A stretch of DNA of 64,000 nt from Mytilus edulis (lineage: Eukaryota > Mollusca > Bivalvia > Mytilida > Mytilidae): the NCBI RefSeq assembly GCF_963676685.1, contig NC_092345.1, forward strand, positions 28,791,585 to 28,855,584. Reading direction: 5' to 3'. The notes under the pieces were generated by a model. It did no database searches, had not been told where the DNA came from, and was given only the letters and a program-made list of their open reading frames with translations. Made by a program: the position numbers and the translations under genes. Below, one piece after another: positions 44,112 through 55,514 of the stretch (positions are counted from its first letter, which is position 1; each line of letters starts with the position of its first letter).

Positions 44112-47100
44112 TTGCTACTGGTACTTGTATGTTAGAGAGTGTATTGGTACTGGTAAGTAAGAAAGTGTATTGGTACTGGTATGTTAGAAAGTGTATTGGT
44201 ACTGGTATGTTAGACAGTGAATTGGTACTGGTATGTTAGAAAGTGTATTGGTACTGGGAAGTAAGAAAGTGTATTGGTACTGGTATGTAAGAAAGTGTAT
44301 TGGTACTGGTATGTAAGACAGTGTATTGGTACTGGTATGTTAGAAAGTGTATTGGTACTGGTATGTTAGAAAGTGTATTGGTACTGGTATGTTAGAAAGT
44401 GTATTGGTACTGGTATGTTAGAAAGTGTATTGGTACTGGTAAGTAAGAAAGTGTATTGGTACTGGTATGTTAGAAAGTGTATTGGTACTGGGAAGTAAGA
44501 AAGTGTATTGGTACTGGTATGTTAGAAAGTGTATTGGTACTGGTATGTAAGACAGTGTATTGGTACTGGTATGTTAGAAAGTGTATTGGTACTGGTATGT
44601 AAGAAAGTGTATTGGTACTGGTATGTAAGAAAGTGTATTGGTACTGGTATGTTAGAAAGTGTATTGGTACTGGTAAGTAATAAAGTGTATTGGTACTGGT
44701 ATGTTAGAAAGTGTATTGGTACTGGTATGTAAGAAAGTGTATTGGTACTGGTATGTTAGAAAGTGTATTGGTACTGGGAAGTAAGAAAGTGTATTGGTAC
44801 TGGTATGTTAGAAAGTGTATTGGTACTGGAATGTAAGAAAGTGTATTGGTACTGGTATGTTAGAAAGTGTATTGGTACTGGGAAGTAAGAAAGTGTATTG
44901 GTACTGGTATGTTAGAAAGTGTATTGGTACTGGTAAGTAAGAAAGTGTATTGGTACTGGTATGTTAGAAAGTGTATTGGTACTGGTATGTAAGAAAGTGT
45001 ATTGGTACTGGTATGTTAGAAAGTGTATTGGTACTGGTAAGTAATAAAGTGTACTGGTACTGGTATGTTAGAAAGTGTTTTGGTACTGGTAAGTAATAAA
45101 GTGTATTGGTACTGGTATGTTAGAAAGTGTATTGGTACTGGTATGTAAGAAAGTGTATTGGTACTGGTATGTTAGAAAGTGTATTGGTACTGGTATGTAA
45201 GAAAGTGTATTGGTACTGGTACGTAAGACAGTGTATTGGTACTGGTATGTTAGAAAGTGTATTGGTACTGGTAAGTTAGAAAGTGTATTGGTACTGGTAC
45301 GTTAGAAAGTGTATTGGTACTGGTAAGTTAGAAAGTGTATTGGTACTGGTATGTTAGAAAGTGTATTGGTACTGGTAAGTTAGAAAGTGTATTGGTACTG
45401 GTATGCTAGAAAGTGTATTGGTACTGGTAAGTAATAAAGTGTATTGGTACTGGTATGTTAGAAAGTGTATTGGTACTGGTAAGTAAAAAAGTGTATTGGG
45501 ACTGGTACGTTAGAAAGTGTATTGGTACTGGTAAGTAAGAAAGTGTATTGGTACTGGTAAGTAAGACAGTGTATTGGTACTGGTATGTTAGAAAGTGTAT
45601 TGGTACTGGTAAGTAAGACAGTGTATTGGTACTGGTATGTTAGAAAGTGTATTGGTACTGGTAAGTTAGAAAGTGTATTGGTACTGGTATGTAAGAAAGT
45701 GTATTGGTACTGGTATGTTAGAAAGTGTATTGGTACTGGTAAGTTAGAAAGTGTATTGGTACTGGTACGTTAGAAAGTGTATTGGTACTGGTACGTTAGA
45801 AAGTGTTTTGGTACTGGTAAGTAAGACAGTGTATTGGTACTGGTACGTTAGAAAGTGTATTGGTACTGGTAAGTAAGACAGTGTATTGGTACTGGTATGT
45901 TAGAAAGTGTATTGGTACTGGTAAGTTAGAAAGTGTATTGGTACTGGTACGTTAGAAAGTGTATTGGTACTGGTACGTTAGAAAGTGTTTTGGTACTGGT
46001 ATGTAAGAAAGTGTATTGGTACTGGTATGTTAGAAAGTGTATTGGTACTGGTATGTAAGAAAGTGTATTGGTACTGGTATGTTAGAAAGTGTTTTGGTAC
46101 TGGTAAGTAAGACAGTGTATTGGTACTGGTACGTTAGAAAGTGTATTGGTACTGGTAAGTTAGAAAGTGTATTGGTACTGGTATGTTAGAACGTGTATTG
46201 GTACTGGTACGTTAGAAAGTGTATTGGTACTGGTATGTTAGAAAGTGTTTTGGTACTGGTATGTAAGAAAGTGTATTGGTACTGGTATGTAAGAAAGTGT
46301 ATTGGTACTGGTATGTTAGAAAGTGTATTGGTACTGGTACGTTAGAAAGTGTATTGGTACTGGTAAGTAAAAAAGTGTATTGGGACTGGTACGTTAGAAA
46401 GTGTATTGGTACTGGTAAGTAAGAAAGTGTATTGGTACTGGTAAGTAAGACAGTGTATTGGTACTGGTATGTTAGAAAGTGTATTGGTACTGGTAAGTAA
46501 GACAGTGTATTGGTACTGGTATGTTAGAAAGTGTATTGGTACTGGTAAGTTAGAAAGTGTATTGGTACTGGTAAGTTAGAAAGTGTATTGGTACTGGTAC
46601 GTTAGAAAGTGTTTTGGTACTGGTATGTAAGAAAGTGTATTGGTACTGGTATGTTAGAAAGTGTATTGGTACTGGTATGTAAGAAAGTGTATTGGTACTG
46701 GTATGTTAGAAAGTGTATTGGTACTGGTATGTTAGAAAGTGTATTGGTACTGGTAAGTAAGACAGTGTATTGGTACTGGTATGTTAGAAAGTGTTTTGGT
46801 ACTGGTATGTAAGAAAGTGTATTGGTACTGGTATGTAAGAAAGTGTATTGGTACTGGTATGTTAGAAAGTGTATTGGTACTGGTAAGTTAGAAAGTGTTT
46901 TGGTACTGGTATGTTAGAAAGTGTATTGGTACTGGTATGTAAGAAAGTGTATTGGTACTGGTATGTAAGAAAGTGTATTGGTACTGGTACATTAGAAAGT
47001 GTATTGGTACTGGTATGTTAGAAAGTGTATTGGTACTGGTAAGGTAGAAAGTGTTTTGGTACTGGTATGTTAGAAAGTGTTTTGGTACTGGTATGTAAGA

Positions 47101-47861
47101 AAGTGTATTGGTACTGGGAAGTAAGAAAGTGTATTGGTACTGGTATGTTAGAAAGTGTTTTGGTACTGGTATGTAAGAAAGTGTATTGGTACTGGTAAGT
47201 AAGACAGTGTATTGGTACTGGTATGTTAGAAAGTGTATTGGTACTGGTAAGTAAGACAGTGTATTGGTACTGGTATGTTAGAAAGTGTATTGGTACTGGT
47301 AAGTAAGACAGTGTATTGGTACTGGTATGTTAGAAAGTGTATTGGTACTGGGAAGTAAGACAGTGTATTGGTACTGGTATGTTAGAAAGTGTTTTGGTAC
47401 TGGTATGTAAGAAAGTGTATTGGTACTGGTACGTTAGAAAGTGTATTGGTACTGGTATGTAAGAAAGTGTATTGGTACTGGTACGTTAGAAAGTGTATTG
47501 GTACTGGTAGTAAGAAAGTGTATTGGTACTGGTAAGTAAGAAAGTGTATTGGTACTGGTACGTTAGAAAGTGTTTTGGTACTGGTAAGTTAGAAAGTGTT
47601 TTGGTACTGGTATGTTAGAAAGTGTTTTGGTACTGGTAAGTAAGAAAGTGTATTGGTACTGGTACATGTGAAAGTGTTTTGGTACTGGTATGTAAGAAAG
47701 TGTATTGGTACTGGTACGTTAGAAAGTGTTTTGGTACTGGTATGTTAGAAAGTGTATTGGTACTGGTATGTTAGAAAGTGTATTGGTACTCTGGTACTGG
47801 TACATTGGAAAGTGTATCAGTACTCTGGTACTGGTACATTAGAAAGCGTATTGGTATTGGT
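44112..47861. repeat. 26-bp minisatellite, about 144 units
   Basis: The unit is GTGTATTGGTACTGGT plus a variable end (ATGTTAGAAA, AAGTAAGAAA, AAGTAAGACA, ACGTTAGAAA and others). Variants recur in longer patterns, suggesting higher-order duplication. Three units make 26 codons, so stretches without a frame stop show open frames such as 'VYWYWYVRKCIGTG'; these are not genes. Nearly every unit carries CTG|GTAAGT, CTG|GTATGT or CTG|GTACGT, which resembles a 5' splice site. The array fills most of the intron after the discoidin domain. Confidence 0.95.
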
Positions 47862-48612
47862 CTCACATTTTACAAAAAGAAAACTTCTTCAATTTTTTTT
47901 TTTTTTTTTTTTTTTTTGTAAAGGATTTAAGTTTTTTCTGAAATTTTTTTGAATGGGGTGGGGGGAAGGTTCATTGGGGTGGGAGCGTTTTCACAAGATT
48001 TAAGAAATTAAAAAGAAATTTCTTCAAATATTATTTTTTTTGGAAAAAGAGGAGGGGGGAGGGGGCAATTTCCCCCCCCCCCATTATTAAAGAAATTGTC
48101 AATTTTCTGAAGAAAAATTGGGTCACAATTTTATTTTGCTTATTCTTAGTACCGGTATATAGTCTGAAAACAGATTTACAAAGTATTGCTAAACACAAAA
48201 GCAAGAAATCTTCAATTGAATATAAATTCAAATCATATAACCAATTTCAAGTTTTTGACTATATTTATTCTGTGTCAGAAAACTATAATGTGTCAAATAT
48301 TTAATTACAATAAAAATTCAGACTTGTACCAAGCTTGAATATTTTGTTCAATTTTTGCCCGAAATGTTCAGGGATGTACCTCTGTGGTCGTATCCAATTG
48401 TGCTAAGCTGAGCAATTAATTTTACTTTGAAAGGTGATAAATTTATAAGAACTTGTAGTAAGAGGTAGCTAGCAGCAGGATTTTTTTGGATTGACCATAT
48501 GATTTGCTGGCATGCTTATTTTGTTTTTGATAAATACATTTACATGATCATGTGTTAATTTTTTATAATCAGTTTTAAATTGGTTTTCAAATATTTTGTT
48601 TTAACATTTTAG
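47862..48612. repeat. T-run and dispersed 'TTCAGGG' repeat copy
   Basis: A poly-T run near 47897 and G-runs near 47955-48080 precede 'TTATTCTGTGTCAGAAAACT' and 'GTTCAGGGATGTACCTCTG'. This is a copy of the family at 840-1215. The remainder to 48612 is AT-rich intron ending in acceptor ACATTTTAG. Confidence 0.65.
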
Positions 48613-48696
48613 CAACAATTCCTTCAACAACACCACCAACCCCTGTACCAACGACAACAATGAAGATACCATCCAAACCACCAACAACCATTGACG
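48613..48696 (+). CDS. Thr/Pro stalk exon
   Basis: 84 bp, phase 1-1, donor GACG|GTCAGT. It reads 'TIPSTTPPTPVPTTTMK' and 'IPSKPPTTID', a membrane-proximal stalk probably O-glycosylated, between the discoidin domain and the juxtamembrane exon. Confidence 0.82.
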
Positions 48697-51090
48697 GTCA
48701 GTATTACATTTTATATCTAAATGAAGATGCTTTGATTAAAGACCTTTGTCTTAAATTTTCACTTGACAAAAAAAGGTCAAAGGGGTCTTAAGATTTGTAC
48801 TCTGTCTGTCTGTCTGTCCATCCATCAGTCTGGCTAATCAGTATTCCACACTTTTATTTCTTCATGCTTGAAGATTTTTATTGGATATTTGGTGTATTTT
48901 CATACGCCTGAAACATGTTACATCATAAATTTAGAACGACTTATTCAAATTTCATGAAACTGAACATAGTTGTTTCAAAAAAATCTTATGATGGTCAAAC
49001 AATCTGTATACTTTTTGTTGAAAATAAGATTAAAACTTTTTGAGTTATGGGAATCTGTAACTAGAACAGGGGGTTGTTTTTTTCACACTTTTTGAAGATG
49101 ATTCTTTGATTTTTTGAGTTTTGTAAAAAAAAGAAGGGGAGGGGTTTTCACATGTCGTGCCATATCGCAAAAACGATTCATGATTATTGCTTAAAACTCT
49201 ACACACTTCTTAGTTATATTATTCTAAAGATCTGTATACTTTTTGGTTATGATTCAAAATTTCATTTTAGAAATATTGAGTTTTTTGTAAAAATAAAAGG
49301 TTTTTTTTCACATGTCGCGCAGTATCTCAAAAACAATTTATGATTATTGCTTTAAACTTTAAAATTGAGAAAGGAAATGGGGAATGTGTCAAAGCGACAA
49401 CAACCCGACCATAGAGCAGACAACAACCGAAGGCCACCAATGGGTCTTCAATGTAGCGAGAAACTCCCGCACCTGTAGGCGTCCTTCAGCTGGCCCCTTA
49501 AAAAATATGTATACTAGTACAGTGATAATGGACGTCATACTAAACTCCAAATTATACACAAGAAATTAAAATTAAAAATCATACAAGACTAACAAAGGCC
49601 AAAGGCTTCTGACTTGGGACAGGCGCAAAATTGTGGCAGGGTTAAACATGTTTATGAGATCTCAACCCTCCCCCTTTACCTCTAGCCAATGTAGAAAAGT
49701 AAACGCATAACAATACGCATATTAAAATTCAGTTCAAAGAGAAAATTCAGTTTACACACTTCTTAGTTATATTAAATTAAAGATCTGTATACTTTTTGGT
49801 GATGATTCTAAATTTATTTTATGTTAATTGAGTTTTTTTGTAAAAAAAAAAAAAGGGTTGGGGTGGGGGGGGGGGGGGGTTCATATGTCTGGCCGTATGT
49901 CGGAAACTATTTATAATTATTACATAAAAATTCACACACAAGCCAACAGGCATATCAAGCCCTCATGGCGCAGCTTTTTATTATTTAATCATGACAAGTT
50001 GCAGGTTTATTTCGAATTTTGTCACAGTCTGATGATTTTGTGTGAATTTATCCTTAGACTTAAAAAATTAACTCAAATAATCAGTTGAATGCACTTTTTA
50101 TGCCCCACCTACAATAGTAGAGGGGCATTATGTTTTCTGGTCTGTACGTCCATTCGTCCGTCTGTCTGTTGTACCGTACGTCCGTTCGTCTCGCTTCAGG
50201 TTAAAGTTTTTGGTCAAGGTAGTTTTTGATGAAGTTGAAGTCCAATCAACTTGAAACTTAGTACACATGTTCCTTATGATATGATCTTTCTAATGTTAAT
50301 GCCAAATAAGAGTTTTGACCCCAATTTCACGGTCCACTTATCATAGAAAATGATAGTGCAAGTGGGGCATCCGTGTACGGGGGACACTTTCTTGTTTTCG
50401 TCATGCTTGAAGATATTGATTTAAATATTTGTATATATTTGTATAATGACAAGATACAGATATAGTACAAATTTTGTTCTGGTTTGAATATTTTATGCAG
50501 AGTAACGGTCTTACAAAATTGTCTTCTTGACTTGATATTTGTTATATAGTTTACACGATGACAAGTTATAAATCAAGTTAGAATTTTGTTCCAATACAAT
50601 GAATTTTTAACTGGGTGAGGGGACTATGTATTCACATGCAATACTCACTGAGAATGCTTGTTAAAGCTGGTTTTACATAGTGATAGGGGAGTCTGTTTGT
50701 ATCTACAATTAAATGCTCCTAAACCTCTTGAGAGAATTTAGTCAAACTTTCACTTTCATTTAATAAAATGATTTAAGTTTCGCTTCATATTAATTTCATT
50801 TCTTGATCTGAATGATTTATTTGGTTTAATTTGGGGTCATATCTGTACACAATAGTGCACATGTGTACCTTCCTCTCCTTCTAAACCCTAATCATATTTT
50901 GATCAGAATGTTTATGATATAAAGCTATCATGACCTATCTGGTTTTTTTGTCTGAATTAGTTTTGGGGTTTCCATTTATATTTGTGGACCTCAGATTCTC
51001 TTATTGGATTAAAAGGGGTCACATGACATTCATTATTCTTCAGTAATAAATTCCATCGGTCATTAACAGAAAAAAACGGACCAGAAAACC
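48697..51090. other. Intron made of dispersed repeats
   Basis: About 48790-49360 and 49740-50040 hold a tandem family with 'TCACATGTCG', 'TATACTTTTTGG' and 'TTATGATTATTGCTT'. 49365-49700 is a bivalve repeat ('GAATGTGTCAAAGCGACAAC', 'AGGCTTCTGACTTGGGACAG') inserted between its copies. 50098-50396 is a one-unit 'TATGCCCC' element. 50397-50640 repeats 'GATGACAAGTTATAAATCAAG'-type blocks seen at 12.0-12.3 kb. No exon is seen. Confidence 0.6.
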
Positions 51091-51104
51091 GGTCGTTAAC
51101 GAAC

Positions 51105-51240
51105 TTTTACATGATAATGACCGATGGGGCGTGGTTTCCGTCTGATAATGACCGTTGGGGCGTGGTTTCCATCTGATAATGACCGTTGGGGCGTGATTTC
51201 TATGTTAATGACCGGTGGGGCGTGGTTTCTCTTTTTAGGG
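51105..51240. repeat. 31-bp tandem repeat with GGGGCGTGG boxes
   Basis: Four units of 'GATAATGACCGTTGGGGCGT' followed by 'GGTTTCCATCT'. Each carries GGGGCGTG(G/A), a GC-box/KLF-like core. The shared AATGACC motif recurs in the fold-back element just downstream. Confidence 0.75.
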
Positions 51241-51513
51241 AGATATACCTTTTATAAAACATGTTCCTGTTTTTAATATATGATTATATTTAAGTTGTTG
51301 AATTGTTAATAATATGTTTTCGTTAATTATAAAATTCAAGATAACTTGATTAATAAGTAGTTATATACTGAAAAATTGCACTAAAATGGATGGCAGTATT
51401 ACTACGACTGGTCTTCACTCTTTGTCATAGAAATCGTACAACTACTCGAGTTCGCTGAAGGCATTTTGAATTTATGAGAATTTTCCAAAACATGGTTTCT
51501 CAATGAAATAAAC

Positions 51514-51699
51514 ATAATAGTTCTTGAAAAACTGGTCATTATCAAGATACATGGACTGCCCGTAGGGCAGTGGCATTGACTGCGACAGCGATAATGACCT
51601 CGCCTTCGGCTCAATCATTATCACTATCCTAGACAATACCACTGTCCTGTGGGCAGTCCATATATCACGATAATGACCATTTTTTCAAGAACTATTATA
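51514..51699. mobile_element. Fold-back MITE, about 186 bp
   Basis: The arms ATAATAGTTCTTGAAAAA (left) and its inverse (right) continue through 'TGGTCATTATC' and 'ATGGACTGCCC'. A second small palindrome in the centre pairs GATAATGA...GCC with GGC...TCATTATC. Arms are about 75-80 bp. It lies 25 bp before the vWA fragment. Confidence 0.82.
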
Positions 51700-51724
51700 T
51701 AATTACAACACGACACACTATATA

Positions 51725-51958
51725 ATGGAGGGTATTGATGATATTCCGTATACATCCGGAGCTATAAACACTGCTGATGGTTTAAAAATAATGCGTACAG
51801 AAATGTTCACAGCCCCGAATGGGGATCGTAATGGTGTAACTGATAAAGTACTTGTATTAACTGATGGTGTGTCAATTCAAGTATTAACACCCTGTGAAAT
51901 TGGTATTGATTTAAAGGACAATCAGGAGTTGGATGCCATGGCGTCAGTACTAGCATGA
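51725..51958 (+). pseudogene. von Willebrand factor A domain fragment
   Basis: The frame reads 'IDDIPYTSGAINTADGLK', 'IMRTEMFTAPNGDRNGV', 'DKVLVLTDGVS', then after an apparent deletion 'IGIDLKDNQELDAMAS', and stops at 51956-51958. These are the middle strands of a vWA domain as in animal collagens and matrilin-like proteins. The N-terminal DxSxS metal site is absent, about a dozen residues are missing after DGVS, and there are no good splice sites. Probably a dead fragment, possibly carried by a mobile element: the repeats on both sides touch it. Confidence 0.68.
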
Positions 51959-52924
51959 TTTATTCAATTCTTTCTGTTCTGGTTAGTTTGTTTGTCATGA
52001 ACTTAAGGGGAGGTAATGACGTTTGCTAACGTAAAATGGTATTTTTCGCGACGAAACATGTCATCAAAATGTTTTTATTTTTAATTCTCTGTCTCTTCTT
52101 TCAACAATTTGTTGTGCGACGTATGAAGTAGTTAAACCCTTGGACAAGTTCGTATGTCACTAATGTGGCAAAAAGTTTTCTCCGGGGGAGATCATCACCG
52201 GCAATTTGTTGTTTGTGAAGTTTCAAATACTAGTGTGCTTCTCTAAATCTTTTCACGAATGTGACCTACCGAATTAGACTATATACCGGATTTGTAATAA
52301 CATAAACAACACGACGGGTGCAACATGTGGAGCAGGATCTGCTACCCATCCGGAGCATCTGAGATCATCCCCAGTTTTTGGTGGGGTTCGTGATGTTTGG
52401 TCTTTAGTTTTCTATGTTGCGTTTTCTGTACTATTATTTGTCTGTTTGTCTTTTTTTTTAGCTATGGCGTTGTCAGTTCATTTTCAATCCATGAGTTTGA
52501 CTCTCCATCTGGTATCTTTCGTCCCTGTGGTATCTTTCATCCCTCTTTTCTCTTCCATTTATCGTTTAAAATATCAATCCTTCTTAATAAGAGTTTTATA
52601 TCGACTGCTTTACAATAAAAAAAAATGTTTATGTTTACTTATCAAATGATATAAAAGGTACAACAATAACCGTTTGGTTGAGGTAAATAAATGTATTTGT
52701 ATGTACTTGAACCGTTTGAACTCTCAACATATGTAAACAGTATCAAAATAATTAATGTTGCTTTAATATTGACAAAAAATAAATCTATCGTAATTTAAAT
52801 GCTCAATTTTACTGCCAGCGTACTACTTTTATCATTTATATCTAGTTCCTCATACGTAAAGTTTGATCAGGTTGACGTTATGGACGTGAATAACTGTTAT
52901 TACGAAGACACTTTTAATTTTCAG
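51959..52924. repeat. Bivalve retroelement 3' tail and unannotated intron
   Basis: 52230-52560 contains 'TGTGGAGCAGGATCTGCTAC', 'GTTTTTGGTGGGGTTCGTG' and 'GCTATGGCGTTGTCAGTTC', which I recall as a very common Mytilus repeat, probably a LINE 3' region. The rest is AT-rich intron ending TTTAATTTTCAG. Short open frames at 52397-52649 belong to the repeat. Confidence 0.55.
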
Positions 52925-52966
52925 ACAAATTGGACATGAAGGACTTAGCTACGCTGTGCCAGTTCG
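52925..52966 (+). CDS. Juxtamembrane micro-exon (14 codons)
   Basis: 42 bp, phase 1-1, between TTTTCAG and TTCG|GTAAGT. It reads 'DKLDMKDLATLCQF', a short acidic/hydrophobic linker with one Cys directly before the membrane helix. Its splice sites and phase match both neighbours. Confidence 0.72.
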
Positions 52967-53702
52967 GTAAGTTTTATTGTAACTTCAGCAAATACTATGA
53001 AAACACAAATGATACATGAGCTTTTGTGTCTTATACATGTACACGTTAGATATTATTACATTATTTTCTTTTGAACAACCAAATGATTTATACAAATTTA
53101 TGGATATTTATGAATACGCAAGCTTTCTTTATGTCACAAAAAAAGATTAGATTATGCTATTCAAAGGTCGTGTCTGATTTTAGATCGTGTTAAGGTAGTC
53201 ATTATTATTCGAAATAATATTATATACAAATTTGCTCTGCTCATTCCTGCATTGTTTGAGATATGCTGTATGAAACCCGCTCAGCAAATCGGTCGACTAT
53301 ATAGTAGTATAGAACTGCTAGAGATCAACGGTGAAAAGAATAAGTACTTTAAGCTTGTGTTTCTTTATATTTGTAAATTTGTATATGCACAGGTGTCATA
53401 CATAGACAATACTAGTGCATTGACTTGACATATCAACGATATAAGGATGAGGCTTAGAAACGGGGAAATGCTAGGCTCTGTCAATGCACAATGTACAACA
53501 CAATGAAATAAATAAATTGGTTCAGTCTTCTGATTCGTTAAAAGTATTACTTTTATTTTCAATGTTGTCAATTTTTATGGAGACACGCCCACTATGACGT
53601 TGTATACTCATACGCCAACGTTGTTATCGTTCATATAAATAATATAAAAAGTTATTTGAGCCTTATTTTTGATAGAAATTTATTTATAATGAATGGCAAT
53701 AA

Positions 53703-53832
53703 TTCATTTGAATTTATTGAACCATAAAATTAATTTTTGACTCTTGACATTTTAAATAAACCGCTTCGCGGATTATTCAATGTGAAGAGTCAAAAAATTA
53801 TTTCATGGTTCAATAAATTCGTTTGAGAATGA
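53703..53832. repeat. Inverted repeat with CCGCTTCGCGG tip
   Basis: Arms TCATTTGAATTTATTGAACC (left) and GGTTCAATAAATTCGTTTGA (right), extended by 'TTTTTGACTCTT'/'AAGAGTCAAAAAA', close on the hairpin CCGC-TTC-GCGG at 53761-53771. It looks like a small fold-back element. The intron around it (52967-54424) shows nothing else recognisable. Confidence 0.75.
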
Positions 53833-54424
53833 ACTTAAATATCAACAATAAGCATACAACCGAATGATTTATAGTTTGCAAACCAAAAATATTAACAAGT
53901 GAAATATGTTTTTTTCTCTCTAAAAATTGCAAAAGAAATAAGTTTAAGTCGTTGTATACATTGGAAACAAGAACAGGTTGAATAGGTCGTATGAATAATT
54001 AATTTTTATTTCGGCAATTTCTATTTAAATATCCATGAGGAAAAGTGATATCAGGTCAGTGACTGTATATGACATACTCACAATCAGGAAACAACTACAG
54101 TTCCCACCTTTTCTTTGTAATATTGTGTAACGTACTTTTTATTTAACTATTTCCCAAATAAAAAACAGTCCTTACATCACTTAAACTAACCCATAAATAA
54201 AATGCTAAACAATGAAGTCATGCATCAATTATAAATATTTAACTTTCATTGACCATGCTGACAATGAAACTAGTTCTTGAATAAAACCAATCAAGGAATC
54301 ACTTGAGAACTTTTCAATATTCTAAGTTTGTAAGAGAATGATAATCCGTTACTTCATGATAAGTACTCGCTGTCGCTCGTACGCAATCATGAAGAAAGGG
54401 ATTTTTCATGCTCTTACATATACG

Positions 54425-54660
54425 TAGATACCAGGATTTGATAAAAGTGTACGGCAGACGCGCGTTTCGTCTACAAAAAACTCGTTAAAAAAAGACTCTA
54501 TGAGGTTAATATCGCCAAAAAATAAAGTATGAAGTTGGAGAGCATTGCGGATCGACCCAAAATTCTGAAAGGTTTTGCCAAATATAGCTTACAAAGTAAT
54601 CTTTTTCTCATGTATAAAATCCTTAGTATTTCTAAAAATTCAAAGTTTAGTAAATTAACA
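54425..54660. repeat. Diverged CGCCAGACGCGCG-family copy
   Basis: It contains 'TACCAGGATTTGATAAAAG', 'GGCAGACGCGCGTTTCGTCT', 'GTTGGAGAGCATTGCGGATC' and 'AAAATCCTTAGTATTTC', in the same order as the copy nested in the Gypsy 5' LTR (14618-15227). Confidence 0.75.
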
Positions 54661-54842
54661 CTTATTTTACTCAAATAAAAAACCTATTTACCTATCGACT
54701 AGTTAATACAAGCAATTGGCATGACACACTATAGATAAACCTGAACAGAATAGCTAGAATCCAGAAGGGTCCACTAGCTTGTAAAAAAACATTTTAGCAG
54801 GTAACTTTTATGAAAATGTTTACAATTTTGCTTTCATTTCAG

Positions 54843-54967
54843 AGTTTTGGATATACATCCTGATTGGATTCGGCAGTTGTTTGGCACTTGTGTTTATTAT
54901 TTGGTTATGTTGGTTCTGTCTACGATCTAAAAATACCAAAGTTTCCAACAAAAAACAAAGCTATTAA
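54843..54967 (+). CDS. Transmembrane and cytoplasmic tail exon, stop codon
   Basis: Terminal coding exon, phase 1 start, after acceptor TTTCATTTCAG. It encodes 'EFWIYILIGFGSCLALVF' and 'IIWLCWFCLRS', a single hydrophobic helix, then a basic tail 'KNTKVSNKKQSY' and TAA at 54965-54967. The tail has no recognised signalling motif, so any signalling would need a partner. The Cys-rich inner edge of the helix (CWFC) could be palmitoylated (inference). The protein is type I by this layout. Confidence 0.88.
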
Positions 54968-55255
54968 AAGTTCTCAGTATCATTATGTGGACAGATTAAT
55001 TTATGTCATATTATTGCATTAGTTTCGCATATTGATACAATTACTTAGATATTGAGTAAGACATTTTACCTTTTTTTTAAATTAAATTTGTTGAAATTGT
55101 TTTTCTTTTTTGAAAAGAAGGAACCTGTTCACCATGCATATATCGTAATCATTAGTCTCTCTTTTATTGAGGTTATTAACAAAAATGTAATTTAAATGCT
55201 GAACTTTTTACCCTTCAAACCATTTCACTTACACAATAATCTGCATTGTGGAAAA
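54968..55255. other. Probable 3' UTR of the WxxW-discoidin gene
   Basis: AT-rich sequence after the stop. Possible polyadenylation signals (AATAAA) occur only further on (about 55655-55690 and 55785), beyond the SINE, so the 3' UTR may include that SINE. I cannot fix the end. Confidence 0.4.
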
Positions 55256-55514
55256 TTGATTGATTGATTGATTAGTGATAAGGCCACTTATAATACTAAT
55301 GTAATTTTTCGTGGCGGTCAATTTTAATTTGTGAAGGAAGACAGAGTGCCTGGAGGGAACCACCGACCTTCAGTAAGAAAACTGACAATCTTAGTGATTG
55401 AAGATTGCAGTCGAGTGCACATGCCCTATGCAGGATTCGAACTCAAAATCTCAGCGTTGACTGGCTAGTGATGTCAAAATCCGAATACGTAGACCACTCG
55501 GCCATCGGAGCCCC
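55256..55514 (-). mobile_element. tRNA-derived SINE
   Basis: Read on the minus strand from 55514: a tRNA-like head (GGGGCTCCGATGGCCGAG, A-box TGGCCGAGTGGTC, B-box GAGTTCGAATCC), then a central domain ('ACCACCGACCTTCAG' and 'GGAGGGAACC' on the plus strand) and an (AATC)n-type tail at 55256-55276. The head resembles a type II tRNA (Ser/Leu-like, long variable part). It is probably related to molluscan SINEs of the V-SINE/RUDI kind; that family name is from memory and unconfirmed. Confidence 0.75.

Noticed and set aside
44529..46812. Long repetitive open frames (VYWYWYVRKCIGTG-type protein repeats)
   Set aside because: They follow only from a 26-bp unit (three units = 26 codons). They start and stop with unit variants and have no splice or codon support.
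44112..47861. CRISPR-like array
   Set aside because: Direct 26-bp repeats without unique spacers in an animal intron; a minisatellite.
55440..55514. Functional tRNA gene on the minus strand
   Set aside because: A and B boxes are present, but the stem pairing is degraded and a SINE body and (AATC)n tail follow. It is a tRNA-derived SINE head.
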